Source: Heliocidaris erythrogramma (taxonomy: Eukaryota > Echinodermata > Echinoidea > Camarodonta > Echinometridae). Taken from it: a stretch of DNA of 64,000 nucleotides. Position numbers and translations under genes: made by a program. The stretch lies in contig CM046861.1 in assembly GCA_025617745.1 (NCBI GenBank), positions 15,133,563 through 15,197,562 on the forward strand. The letters run 5' to 3'. The notes beneath the pieces were generated by a model that worked only from the letters and a program-made list of their open reading frames with translations, did not search any database and was not told the DNA's origin. The number at the start of each line of letters is the position of its first letter. Within the stretch, counting starts at the first letter, position 1. Below, one piece after another: positions 10,808-22,630 of the stretch.

Positions 10808-11304
10808 AGTAAAAGACTGAACACGTTCAAAGTAATAATAATCAGATGCGTGAATTATGAAGACGCGGGCAGTTGCTTAATTGGATACAAAAAAAATAGG
10901 CGCGAGAATTGAGATTTTGGTCGCAAGTGACGCCACAAAGAAATTTTTTTTTTAATGTTGCGCGTATTTTGAAAAGAAATTAAAAGCCATGATCAAAGCA
11001 GTAAGAATGACGCAACAAAGAGGCAAGACATGACTTGACGCGCAATTTTACAAAAACTATGTCTGCTGCGCAAAAAAGGGGGATATGCGCAAAGCAGTAA
11101 GAGAAAGAGAGAGAAAGGGAGAAAAAAAGGGGAGGGAAGAGAAAAGTAAAGTCCATTAAAGTCCAATCAATTAGAGTTCATACAATTAGAGTTCATTTGG
11201 CTGATCTTGAATGAACGAAAAGTGGCATTCATGAAAAGCGGCTGGAAAGTTCCCAGTTTGAAGATTATCCTCTCCTCCATGGTCTTCCTCTGTCTCTCGT
11301 CCGC
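10808..11304. other. No gene; purine-rich stretch
   Basis: Contains a GA-rich segment at about 11100-11150 and otherwise unremarkable sequence with many CGC-containing words. Short frames here have no recognisable domain. Confidence 0.4.
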
Positions 11305-11554
11305 GCAGGTTCGCAGAACAGAAACTTTGATATCACAAATTCCTATTGGTTTATCACATAAACCCAATTTTTGATATCAAGAAATCGAATTTGTGATATC
11401 ACAAATTCAATTCGTGATATCACAGAATCGAATTTGAGATATCACAAATTGAATTCATGATATCACCAATTCGATTTCTTGATATCAAAAATTGGGTTTA
11501 TGTGATAAACCAATAGGAATTTGTGATATCAAAGTTTCTGTTCTGCGAACCTGC
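11305..11554. mobile_element. Foldback element with 86-bp arms and GATATC core
   Basis: Arms 11305-11390 and 11469-11554 are reverse complements throughout. The 78-bp core consists of repeated self-complementary words (TTTGTGATATCACAAATTC-like), so almost the whole element is palindromic at two scales. Non-coding. Confidence 0.85.
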
Positions 11555-11563
11555 GACTTAACT

Positions 11564-11704
11564 CTAACTGCGACTTAGGGCGAAATCTTTTATGTCATTC
11601 TTTTGTTACGTTTCGCCCTAACCCACACTCGTTTCGCCCGAACGTCGAATTTCTATTGTGACGGAATGAACCTATTGTTAGGTTTCGCCTTAAGTCGCAG
11701 TTAG
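11564..11704. mobile_element. Short TIR element, 22-bp ends
   Basis: 11564-11585 and 11683-11704 are inverted with one mismatch. The interior carries further TTTCGCCC words. It abuts the previous foldback element, and an (AT)n tract follows at 11708-11724. Non-coding. Confidence 0.6.
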
Positions 11705-12017
11705 GTAAATATATATATATATATGTATATAATGTGATGGAGATGAATTTACTTCTACAAATCGCTTTGGTGTACGTAATATTGAAGAACGTGGTGCGAT
11801 TATTGCAATTCAAGTGATTGCAGGATCATTCGGTGTAGTTTGAAGCTTTCATCCAAAATACATGAAAAAGGGCACAGCAAAACCCTAACAAAACACTAAA
11901 TGTTACAATAAGAAGAAATGTGTGAAAATTATTCACAAATTATTCACAAATTATTCAAAAAGGCATGACAGTAATTAACGGAGTAATAAACGATATACTC
12001 TGTACAGTGTCACTCAT

Positions 12018-12347
12018 CGGCGTAAATCCGTTTCGAGGAGTGGGGGATGAACGAAATCTTTTACCGAAATTTTCGAGCGCGATTACACACACGAGCACCC
12101 CCCCCCCCCCCCCCCACCCATTGATAAATAAAATCGCAATTATTGTGACCTTCTAATCCTTTCTTTGGTTTTTAATAGCATTTCAAACATAAATTTAACT
12201 ACTATAACTGTCGGGTATCATAGATTTATAAAACAACTGATTTATTAAATTATTATTTCTTCATTAACAGTGGGGGTATATTTGTACAGGCCATCCCCTC
12301 CCTTAAAAGTGGGGGTATATATACCCACATCCCCCGGGATTTACGCC
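12018..12347. mobile_element. MITE-like element with CGGCGTAAATCC ends
   Basis: Short inverted termini at 12018-12029 and 12337-12347 enclose a poly-C run (12099-12115) and GTGGGGGTATAT repeats. No coding capacity, and no clear target duplication found. Confidence 0.45.
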
Positions 12348-13003
12348 AGTGGTGTCCCTCTTTATAACTGTTTCAGATTAAATTTCCTGACTAAACCTGA
12401 AGAAGTCCTTTTGACGTAAGCATATAACTAGTGATCCTGCGTCATCCTCGATTTGCAATCACATCACTGTATATGTATATATATTCTTAATAAAATTTAC
12501 ATTCAAGAACTTAAGATATTAATTGAGAAGTAATAAGAAACCAGGGCAATTCCACGGTATCAGAAGGACAATCACACACACAAACTGTATCTGAATTTCC
12601 TTCCGTTACTGTGGAATTGCCCACCACAATCAGTTTGACAGGATATTGTGATTTGATTTTACAAAGTAAAAATTATCATTTGTCATAATGTTTGAACTTG
12701 AAGCTTTACAATCCTGTCATTGTTCATTATTAATTGTCTAAAGGCTTGACATCAAGTGGTATCTAATGCTTATATTCATGTATAAACTTCCTCTAGATTA
12801 TTTTCTCGTGGAAGTAGTTCCAATCTTAAAATATCTTCGATATAAGACAAAATGTTGCTGAGAACTTTATACACGATAGCTTTAACTAGTTTCCGTATTA
12901 ATGCAATTATTATAAACGGTCATTAGTTTCTGGAGCAAATCAATTATGAAATTGAATTCATGAACTAATGCAAAGAGGTATCCTGTTAGGCAACTATTAT
13001 TTC
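12348..13003. other. 3' flank of TRIM copy T2; no gene
   Basis: The part from about 12480 is homologous to 1790-2026 and 56650-57062, the region directly downstream of TRIM stop codons. Within it, CCACGGTATCAGAAGGAC... is unique, and its short GGAATTGCCC/GGGCAATTCC pairs (12543-12556, 12611-12623) suggest a small inverted-repeat insertion. Confidence 0.45.
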
Positions 13004-13978
13004 TTAGTGAAATATATAAAAACTGTCAGGGGTGCAGAATGCCAGCTCTCCTGATCGGAACTCCTGAAGGTAGTACCAGTTCCTCTCAGGCTTATCAATC
13101 TTGTAATCAGTGACTAGATTCCTGACATGCTTTAGCTCTTTGGTGTACTCATCAATACTGACCAACCCCTCATCATACTCGATCGAGGCGATGAGGATTG
13201 TATTCCCTTGAGACACAGCAGCGAGTAGTCTACTTCTCGATTTCGTTAATTGATATCTAACATTACCTTCGTTATCAATCATTCGTATTGTATTATTACA
13301 TCCAATGATATAGAAATCGTTGTCGCTTATGATTTGCCAAGGTTCATATCCATGGCATGGTATTTCTCTGATCACCTTGCCACCAGCTGATGAGAATACC
13401 TGGATCTTCTTAGCTTTCCAATAGCCGACATAGATCTGATCATCAATGTCCACAGCAAGACCACCGTCCACGCATTTCTCGTCACTCAGGGTCTCAAACC
13501 TAACATCCAACTTTTTGAACTCTTGTGTGTAGAGTGTGACGATGTTACTAAAATCACGTACAACATACCGACCATCAGATAAAATGCCTAATTCACAGAT
13601 CTTGACATCTTTGAGCACTGTTGGCTGGAGCTGACCATCAGCAGAGAAGATCTCCACACCACCTGTACAGCATCCAACAGCCATCCTACCGTCTGGTGAA
13701 GGAACCATGGCATTCATGCTATTCTTGGGCAAGGCAATGCTCTTTCCCACTGAATTCACAATCTTACCAAGATCTAGCTTATCCAGTCTCACGTTTCTCT
13801 CAAAAGCAACGCACTTCCCTTTCTTGCCTGATTTTCGTTGCTGCTTGTAGTCAGGATCATCTTGCCTCAAAGCTTCTTGTAATTCTTGACATAGTGTGTC
13901 GTGAGCTGCCAAAGCATCCATCTCTACTGGTATCTTAGTCCCATTGGTCACCAGGTCGGTTATTGTGGTCACGTGAGC
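13004..13978 (-). pseudogene. TRIM copy T2, C-terminal half only
   Basis: An open frame of 322 codons encodes the end of the coiled coil and the entire C-terminal propeller-like region found in T3 and T5 (residues ~280-610 there), ending at the normal stop. RING and both B-boxes are absent: homology ends abruptly at about 13979, where a CG-rich tandem repeat starts. No start codon or leader exon is retained, so an E3 ligase cannot be made. The frame itself is undamaged, so the truncation looks recent or the fragment has been maintained by chance. Loss by insertion plus deletion is inferred. Confidence 0.88.
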
Positions 13979-13980
13979 AA

Positions 13981-14304
13981 TCTCCCTGATAGCAGAAAGT
14001 GTTAAAAAATGACGTGATATTTACGTCGCGGTTTTCGTCTTTTTTACGTCATGTAATTACGTCAATAAGACGACAACTTGCACCAACGCAAGACGTCAAG
14101 AGGACGTCTTATTTTGACGTCATCTCTACGTCTTCATTCCTCTTCCCTGATAGCAGAAAGTGTTAAAAATGACGTGATATTTACGTCGCGGTTTTCGTCT
14201 TTTTTACGTCATGTAATTACGTCAATAAGACGACAACTTGCACCAACGCAAGACGTCAAGAGGACGTCTTATTTTGACGTCATCTCTACGTCTTGTACAC
14301 TGTA
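13981..14304. repeat. Two tandem 161-bp units rich in ACGTC
   Basis: The block starting CCCTGATAGCAG at 13984 recurs at 14145 with a one-base difference in an A run and otherwise near identity. Each unit holds about ten ACGTC/GACGT words in both orientations, giving strong local self-complementarity. It begins exactly where T2 homology ends. Confidence 0.85.
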
Positions 14305-14700
14305 AAAACTAAAGTGCTACTTTTAGGGGCATGTATAGTGACTGCACCTGAAATGCTGTTTATAGCACTTGTAGTGTGCTAATTTACCAGCAAAAAAAAA
14401 AATGTGACCGTGGCGAGCCTCGAACCAGGTTCCGCTGATTGAGAGGCGCTGACGTTACCGATGGACTAACAAATGCTTCTTGCAATCCAGTTTAGTCATG
14501 GGAGTCAAGTAGATAACATGAACTATGTGGTGTCGTAAATTCACTATGTAACAATATGATCTCCTCTAAATCGTACAATGTGAGTTAGTCTAGCGGTAAT
14601 GCCAGCAATTCTCGATCAGCGGACTTCAACATTTGCATTGCGTATTTTCGTGTGTTTAATTCCTCACAATAATTGATTTTGGGACACAGTTTCATCAATA
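14305..14700. other. Non-coding, with tRNA-like relics
   Basis: Minus strand 14410-14470 has an A-box-like TAGTCCATCGG and a B-box-like GGTTCGAGGC. Plus strand 14583-14615 has a similar TAGTCTAGCGG head. These resemble the heads of tRNA-derived SINEs facing each other. No intact tRNA fold found. Confidence 0.35.
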
Positions 14701-14945
14701 ATGCCTAATCGGTGTATAGTTGCGGGCTGTAGCAAGACCCCTAAAAGATGGTGTAAGCCTACATCATTTTCCTAAAGATGAAAATCTACGGAAATTGTGG
14801 GTCGCAATAGTAACGCTCACGCGGGCAGAGTGGCAAGGGCCGGCCAAGTGAGTGGAGTACAATCTGCAGCGATCACTTTGCCGAAGATGATTTTGAGGAT
14901 CCTGGCCTGTATTCCGAATTTGGCATGAAGATAAGGATAAGCTAG
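14701..14945 (+). pseudogene. THAP zinc-finger domain fragment (frameshifted)
   Basis: Across two frames the sequence reads as a THAP domain: ATG, then a C-x4-C pair (RCIVAGC), the spacer GVSLHHFPKDE, the tryptophan region LRKLWVAI and EWQGPAK, and the C-x2-H pair in ICSDHFAEDDF. A one-base insertion near 14747 and a four-base TGAG duplication near 14849 break the frame. THAP domains bind DNA and occur in both cellular regulators and P-element-type transposases. Nothing downstream shows a transposase core. GTGAGT at 14849 could instead be a splice donor, but no acceptor is evident. Confidence 0.7.
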
Positions 14946-15035
14946 CTATAAAAGATTCAGCTATTCCAACGATCAGACTTGGAGTCAAGTCTTCCAATCT
15001 GTTTTTCAACGACAGCAGCTGCAGCAGCTTCACCC

Positions 15036-15168
15036 GTAGACCGAAAATTCTGTCTCTCGCTCGTTAGCTAAGACGACCTAACGAACGATCGATCGAGAGA
15101 CAGAATTTTCGGTCTACTTCACCCGTAACTCTAGGGAGCTGCAACGCGTTGGAGCTCCCTGGAGTTAC
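15036..15168. repeat. Two adjacent hairpins separated by CTTCACCC repeats
   Basis: 15036-15059 pairs perfectly with 15094-15117 (24 bp). 15125-15140 pairs with 15153-15168 with one mismatch. CTTCACCC occurs immediately before the first hairpin, between the two, and after the second, like a target duplication used twice. Confidence 0.75.
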
Positions 15169-16011
15169 TTCACCCGGCCACGGCCCTTCACCGTATTCTG
15201 CGAGGGGTTCAAACATATAATATGGTCGAATTTTCCTTTGCCACTCGAGCTTCTTTGCATTCGGGGTCTGATAAATCATCTGATAAATCAGAGTTCGTAT
15301 CTGCATAGCTCAGAAAAGTCCTCCAACTCAGAATCGCGGGCACTTTTCCTTTCTCTATATAAGTTACTCGAATTCAGCCAAAATCTAAGTCAGTACTAAC
15401 GTACTATATAAAGCGAAGTAAAAAAAAACCGTAAGTGAAATAAACAAAACAAAAGCGTTCACCAGTCGCTATGTACGAGGGGAACAGTCACTGCCGTATT
15501 AAAGATGTGTAGGACATTGTACATACATGCAGACGCATAAAACGGCTGTGCACGCGTTTATGACCAATGCAAAACTTTCGTTCGGCAAGCTCAGATGGAT
15601 GAGAACATTGTTCAAAAGAAAAGCTAAAAACAAAACAAGAGCTGTATATTTGGGCAAAATCGTTTTCTGATCTTGTAGAAAATATATTGCTAATGATTAT
15701 TCACTCCTAAGATTATATTGATTAATTTCCTTTTTTCATAAATTGTCCGTTGAACAGAGGGGTCAAATACCGCATTCTGTGTACAATATTATATGCTGCA
15801 GCCTGCAGATCTTGTGCCTCTTACTTTTCATACGTCACTTGGGGGTTAGCCAATCAGCTCACGAGTTTTAAGGAACGGTCCCAAAACCTCTACTTTTCCC
15901 CCTTTTTCGCCAAAACAAGACATAATTTGGACAATCAATTGGCAGATTCGTGATTAGAAGGCAAAACTACATGGAAAGAGCACCCATTTTCTCTCTAATT
16001 TAGTCAACCTT
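15169..16011. other. No gene recognised
   Basis: Mixed sequence without a domain-bearing frame. Short ORFs (for example 15750-15953) look random. Confidence 0.4.
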
Positions 16012-16975
16012 TAAAGTCTTGGTTCTTTTTTTTTCACTAAATTTTGCATAGTTTGGCGAACTGACGTTACTCCCCCCCCCCCCCCCCCCATTATTATCTT
16101 ATTTTCCCTGCTCGACCTCTCTCAGTTTACCTAGACTCATTCAAACTATTGCAGTCTTTAGACAAACACATTTTTAAAAAAATGATTGTAAAAATAATAT
16201 ACAAAACAAAATAGAGTGCCAGATAGTCAGACTAACGATATGACAATGTAAACACAAGCATTCAAAATATGTCACTCAAATACTTTGGAGCTGACAAAGA
16301 GTTTTATGAACTCACCTATTCCTCATTCACTGCATATTTTTGCGTTTTACAATGTAATATAGCTCCAATTATACTGGGTAGTATAAGCATGTATGTCTTT
16401 TGTTTGTCAATCTGTTTTTAGATACTGGGAATTCCCACCAACCTTTGACGCAGACAAGCAGAAGGAGATGGTAATCGACCTGATATTTATATCCCATGCA
16501 GGGGGTCGGCGGTATGAAGAGATGATGAGCTCGCAAATGAAATATGATTTTTTTTTTACCACCATCTGCAGTTTCATTTAAGAATTTTCTCATTTTCAAG
16601 AAAAGGTTATTAATGAAAATGTTATTATATTGTTTCATTATTATAGTATCATTATTTTTATTATTATTATAGTATTTTACGTCACCTGTGCCGGGGGGGG
16701 GGGGGGAATTGTTTATCAAACTCTCATGGGTTATATTTCATCCAATCTCTTCTTGACCCTCTCCTATTTTTTCATCTCTCTTTTTCTTTCTCTCTCTCTC
16801 TAATGTCCTTTGGCAAGACATTAATCTACATTTGCCACTCTCCACCCAGGTGTAGTAAATGGGTACCTGGTAGGAATTTATTCCTTGAATGCTTTCAGCG
16901 CCTTATAGGGCAGCTGGGCTAAAGCCAGGGTAATATTGGATATGAGCGCTATATAAATATCCAATATTATTATTA

Positions 16976-17020
<45 letters not shown>

Positions 17021-20000
17021 GCTCTCTAATCTCTATCTCTATATCTATTTCTCTCTCTCTTTCTATCTCTTTCTCTCTATTTCTCTCCGATTCCCTTTCT
17101 CTCTTTCTCTCACTCTCTCTCTTTCTCTCTTTCTCTGGAACACACCCACCAACACATACACTTCAGCTTACTATACAGTCAGTCACAACAGAACATCAGC
17201 CCAAACTTCTCAAGAATAACTTGTTTATCAGTGAATTCCAGTTTTAAAGACAATGTATATTCTTATAGTGTCCATCATATTTTAGAAAATGCAAATTTTA
17301 GGTAAAAATAATACCAGACACACTATGTATAGGTACATGGACAAAATAAGTTTTAAATAATAACAAAAATTGTAAACATAGTGGGAACCCGACTTGAAAC
17401 CAATCTGCTGGGTTATAAGAGAAACTTATGAATAAAGTTCAGTTAGAATTATAAAGAGTTACATAATTTAGTTGAAAGAGTTTCCCCCATTCTAAACTAC
17501 CGTGCATAGCATGATTTTCATATTGGTCCATTCAATTACATGTACATAATATGGGATGGAGTGCATGCAGTACAGCTGACTGAAAATCATATTCAACAAT
17601 GTACGTCAAGAAAGAACAATCAAACATATACAAGAGAAACAAATTACATTCATGACAATGTGTATGAAATCATTTAGCATTATAATTTCCTACGTACTAC
17701 CAACAATTTAAATGACAGGCCTCCTCTTATGTGATAATTAAGTGAAACTAAACACTTCCCTAGCAACCCCTGTCAGAAAAGTGTTATATTTTCTATCAAG
17801 CTATAAAGCGTAAGCATATCAAAGGTATAGAGTACATGTTCTTCCCTTCCAGAACATTTCAGGAATTAAAAAATTAAAATGTTCTGTAATGTGCTTGTTG
17901 ATTGCATATTAAAGGCACTTTTTTATTATCTACTTTTTCTTATGAGTATGAGTATTGTCATCAACTAAGTAACATCAGACAGGCAAATGTTAAATGAAGT
18001 TACTACAAGGAGGAATGTCAGTCAAAACATGCATTGCAAAGATATGTAATATCATTTTTTAATACCATCCAATGAAATGTATTATTAAATTATTAAGAGC
18101 CAACTATTACAATGTTGAATTAGACATTTTAACCATGTCCCAAAGCCTACAGGTTGAACATATTCTTAATTTTACCCACGATTTTTACTGACATTATGTA
18201 TAACATCATTTTTATTTTTAAATTTCGAAATAAATCGGCAACTGCATTTCAATAACAAGTGAAGAAACTTTAGAGCAATACAATATAATTATTTAGAGTG
18301 CAAGGTACAGATTTATAGAGTCACTGCCTAATTCAATTATCTAATATCCAATAATCTAACAGTAATCGCACTTGCCCACTTTTAGATAAAAGTAACAGTG
18401 ACAAAGAACTTGAAACTAGCTCACTTGTCCACATACATTTTAAATGAATATATTGAATATTGTTAATTTCACTGATTATTCACAAGTACATTGTAGAAAT
18501 TTACATATCGAAAGTTAAAATATTATTGTAAAAATAATAATACCTATATTCCTGGTTTGACATCTCAAGAGTACCTATTGCCATTGTTCATAAACTCTAG
18601 ATCACTTTATCTCAGTAGTTCATATCTTTACAAGCAAAAGATTTACATTTATATCCAAAATGTTGACAAGGACTCCCTACGCAATAGCTTGGTAAGTAGT
18701 ATGCAAACGATCATAATTTTTTATTATTAAGATTATATTATATTTTAGACGAAGGTATTATTGAGTTTTCGTTTTTATGTCTTTGTGAAACAGTTTGTCA
18801 CGTCCATGACATTTCCGTAGATCGCTGACAAGAGTTATGACTGTCATGGAGTTGATTTGATGAAACGAATGAAAGAAAATCTAGTTTGAGAAGTGTCACC
18901 GCACTCACACTGTACTGCCTGCATGGTAAGATGGCGCTAGACAAATCTGGACAGGAAAGAAAAAAGGAAAAAAGCTCAGTCAGTCTCTGATCAAGTGGTT
19001 TTTCGGGGTATTTGTACTTTGGGGGGTTATTAATTATACGGACAATATTGTACCTATCATCAATGGGACTAATATAGGGCCTATATTACGAAGTGCAGGC
19101 AACTCTCCCTGGAATAATGTTCCGAAGCCCCCCCCCCCCCCCCCCCATGCTCAAACTGAGATTACTGAGTTTTTTAGATTAGAAAGGATGGCACTTTGTG
19201 AAAATGGGTCTCGATACACATAACCCGGGATTGTTAACCCAGATTCGATGAATTATTGTATAAGCGAGGGAGCAACACGACCGAGCGGCAGCATTTTTTT
19301 TAATCCAAAAGAATACAGCGACCTAGCAATAGATTTTTGGGGAGATAAAATTTTGAACATTTCTAATTTAGGGGCGCAAAATGAAAAAAAATTATATTCG
19401 AGGAATTTAGCAAGGTAATTGGTAGGCAATGTTCTACTTTATGCACTAATATCCCATGGGGACACAAAATTTAACAAGCTTCTGCCTTATGATGGGGGGG
19501 GGCAAAACAACTAGAGTCAATCAATGGTTGACACTTTAAAAACGCCATATAAAACTATGCCCTATAATTGGGGGCGCGAAATCGCTATAACATGAACAAA
19601 TGCGAGAGATCAAAGCGATTGAGCTTTCGAAATTTCAAACCCTATGAAACATTATTTCTTACGCATTTTGTCCTTGCCTGGGGCACAAATAACCCTCAAA
19701 GACATAAATTTTCTTGTATTTCTCTCCCATTTCTGGCTCTCTTTTACGTCTTTTACGTTGCGCGCCGCCCGGGGCACGTGCGCCCTCTTGCCCTCGTAGA
19801 TACGCTACTGCCAACTGTACTGGCGTGTCTAGATATTGATCTATCAAACCGTACCATACATGTTCACAATTCCAAATGCTTATACTTCCGATTACTCAAA
19901 TATCTTAAACCAGGGCGTTATACGTCATAATTACTCCGGAAATGAAATAAGGACTTGCATTCATCATTTTATGCGCGCATTATTTTCTCCAAAATATAAT

Positions 20001-22090
20001 TATTCCAAAGGTCCGCGATATTATTGCGAAAATGAATTAGGGTTCATATATATTTAACAGACAGAACAGGGTTCAAATTTCTGAAAATGAAATAAGTACG
20101 GCGAATCCGTAGGTGGGAGGGGGAGAAACGACTTCTTTAGAAACCGATTCAAAGGTGCATCCAAGGGAACAACAACAAAATCCAGGACTGAGGTTAGTGG
20201 GTGCCACATCCTCTTGTAGGGGGGTAAAAGAAGACAATTAGAGGAAGTAGATCCCACACATTTCCTCAGAAATTTCCGCAGAAATCAAGAATTTATTTTA
20301 ATAATTCATTATAATCATTTACTTATATCTATATATTATGTACAGCGTACTTGTACACTTATCAAGAAAAAAATGAACATGTACATAATTTTTATGCCAT
20401 TGTCTTTTCTTTCTGTTGGAAACAAAAATAAATACGAATTTGAATTTAAATTTGAATTTGAATTTGAAAGTGAAAGTGAAGAGAAGCAGAAGAAGGAAAA
20501 CGAGAACAAGAAAATAAAAGGAATGCTAAAAAAAAGAAGGAGGATAATTAGAAAGAAATATAAAATGGATGCTAAGATAGAGGACAACTTAAAGAAAGCA
20601 AGGTAGATGTCCGAAGCCAATTAAAGACAGGCCCACATAACAGCACAATACTTTGTAGTCTCAGGTGGGAAAGTCAAGTAAAATGACCCCTCCCCCACAA
20701 ACAGAATCCACATACAAAATTAACTTCTCCCGATTTAATGAACTGCACACCAATTGACCTATTTTCCCTACAAATTAATTTAGTTTCCTGCAATCCCAGG
20801 GACAGGCGTAGGAGTTTGGGTCATTGCCGCCCCTCGCCCCCTCCCCCAACACGATAACGAGGGAGCCTTGTCATTTTTTAATTCATTCATTCATTCAAAT
20901 TAACATTTATTTTCTTCCATATATATTGTGCCTCATGGTTAAACCTATGCATAACATCGCCATTGGTGATTACATGAATTATGAGGCCTATACACCACAA
21001 GTGGTTGACAAAAAAAGCTTATAGTCTCAAGTTAGATATTCACATTTTAAATTCAAAGTTTAAAAAAACCAACAAAAAAAAACAGCTCGTCGTCGGAAAC
21101 GACTTTGCCATTTCAAAATTGATCAGCCTCCTTCGCTTTCTCTTTCTCTCTCTCTCTCTCTCTCTTTCACTTTCTCACACTTCCGTCTTCTTGTTCGTTC
21201 TTCTTTTTCCTTCTCTCTCTCTCTCTGGTTCTCCTTCTCCTCCTCCTCTCTTACTTCTTCTTCTTTTACTTTTTTTCTCTCAAAAGGAGGAGGCACCCCC
21301 TTTCCCTCCCTGGACTCGCCAATCTATATGCAGCACGAGTCTGTAAAAACGTTACACTTTTCTATTTGTCTATTGCTCTAAGAGGGAGTTGTAAATATGG
21401 ACGTATTTCATATTATACTTGTGGAATAGTGTCCCCCGTTTTTTTGGTAACATATTCATGGGATGATATTTCGCAGTTGTCTGCACAGGAGTCGATTGAG
21501 GTAACTGGGTCAAAACCTATGTCAAAACCCACTTGCGCCAACTCCAAACCAGTTATTTTCCTGATAAGGAATCCATGGACCAACTTGGGCCTGGAATGTT
21601 TATGAAATCTTTGGGTTTTTTACGTCGAGATGGGTCAGGCTTGTCCAAGGGATTATTGAAGAATCAAACTGCTCTATTCCTGATGATTCGGAGCATAAAC
21701 TCTTTCAAAGAGGTTCTTCCCAATAGATCTATAGCCTAAATACGTGTTGGTGTCTTGCAAGACCCCCATGCTTCCCCAAAGACGTTTCTGACATGGATGA
21801 AGCTTAGTTTTGCTGCGATGATTTGACCATCGCCCATCATTATCTGGCGGTAGGCCTATGCACCAGAGGCCTACTTAATACTTAATTGGAAAGAATCCAT
21901 AAAAATTAACCTTAACATGATTTGATAAACAATTTTGATAGAAACACACTCTTTCTTGCTTGTTGTTCCATCCCCCACAAACCTAAGTTGGCGCAAGTCG
22001 GTTTTGACCTGACCTAAATTTGGCTCTGTGCAGCCAACCATAAAATATTATTCCATGAATATGATATCAAAAGTACCATGGGTAAATACT
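16012..22090. repeat. Segmental duplication, copy A
   Basis: Nearly collinear with 59215-64000 (copy B) at high identity in long blocks: 16012-16740 with 59215-59945, 17140-18740 with 60025-61630, 18840-19130 with 61735-62050, 19150-20750 with 62160-63815, and 21930-22090 with 63860-64000. Copy A has extra sequence at 16745-17000 (including a SINE tail and CT tracts) and 20760-21720. Copy B continues past the window. The first ~2.7 kb is TRIM-unit flank, but no TRIM coding sequence remains in either copy. I see no real gene; the Lys/Glu-rich frame at 20373-20606 is low complexity. Confidence 0.85.
16800..16980 (+). mobile_element. SINE/LINE-type 3' tail
   Basis: Contains AAATGGGTACCTGGTAGGAA, CAGCGCCTTATAGGG and GAGCGCTATATAAATATCC followed by (ATT)n, a tail common to short retroposons of marine invertebrates. 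It is absent from copy B at the same position, so it inserted after the duplication or was lost from B. Confidence 0.6.
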
Positions 22091-22436
22091 CTACAAGTAC
22101 ATAACATAGTTAAGTTCATATTTACAACTCATCATCTTATTATAAAATTGGTGTACTCTTTCTGTAATCTTGGCAATAGGTTATTTCATCCCCAATCATG
22201 CCTAACCCCCCCCCCCCCCCCCCCCCCCCGTGGCGGATCCAGGGGACCGGGGACCCGCGCACCCTCCCCTGACAATTTAAGAGCAGGACATTTGAACGCC
22301 GCATCCAGAGAGGCATGTGGTGATAGCTGTAATCTGAGCTAGTGAAAAGTTTTTAATGTTTTATACTATATTAAGTTGAGGTCTGTGATAGCATTGCATA
22401 TACATGTATGTGCATGCTGTGTCCTCGTAAGTTTGA
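22091..22436. other. No gene; poly-C run and hAT-like terminus
   Basis: A long poly-C run (22207-22229) is followed by GTGGCGGATCCAGG, a word typical of hAT-type MITE termini, also present at 39540-39553. No matching second terminus found. Confidence 0.35.
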
Positions 22437-22630
22437 GTCTTCAGTGCAGGCGTTGTGGCGTGCGCCTGTAATCCAGCTACCAGTGGAAGTTATAAACTGA
22501 TTCAGCGGACCCAGGTTCGAGACTGAGTCACGTCTTTCGGATGGTGACGTTAAAGGTCGGTCCTAGATAAATAATCATATCCGATTGATACACGTCTGTA
22601 AAAAACCCAATTACACACACACACGCAGTC
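22437..22630 (+). mobile_element. SINE with SRP-RNA-like/tRNA-like head
   Basis: The head reads GTGGCGTGCGCCTGTAATCC then AGCTAC, strikingly like the 7SL RNA Alu domain. It is followed by a tRNA B-box-like CAGGTTCGAGAC, a core with CTTTCGGATGGTGACGTTAAA (a core seen in several invertebrate SINEs, from memory), and a (CA)n tail at 22613-22625. Non-coding; presumably transcribed by Pol III. Confidence 0.6.

Noticed and set aside
20373-20606. Lys/Glu-rich ORF repeated at 63468-63650
   Set aside because: Conserved only because the segment is duplicated. Low-complexity GAATTTGAA repeats change its length between copies; no start context or domain.
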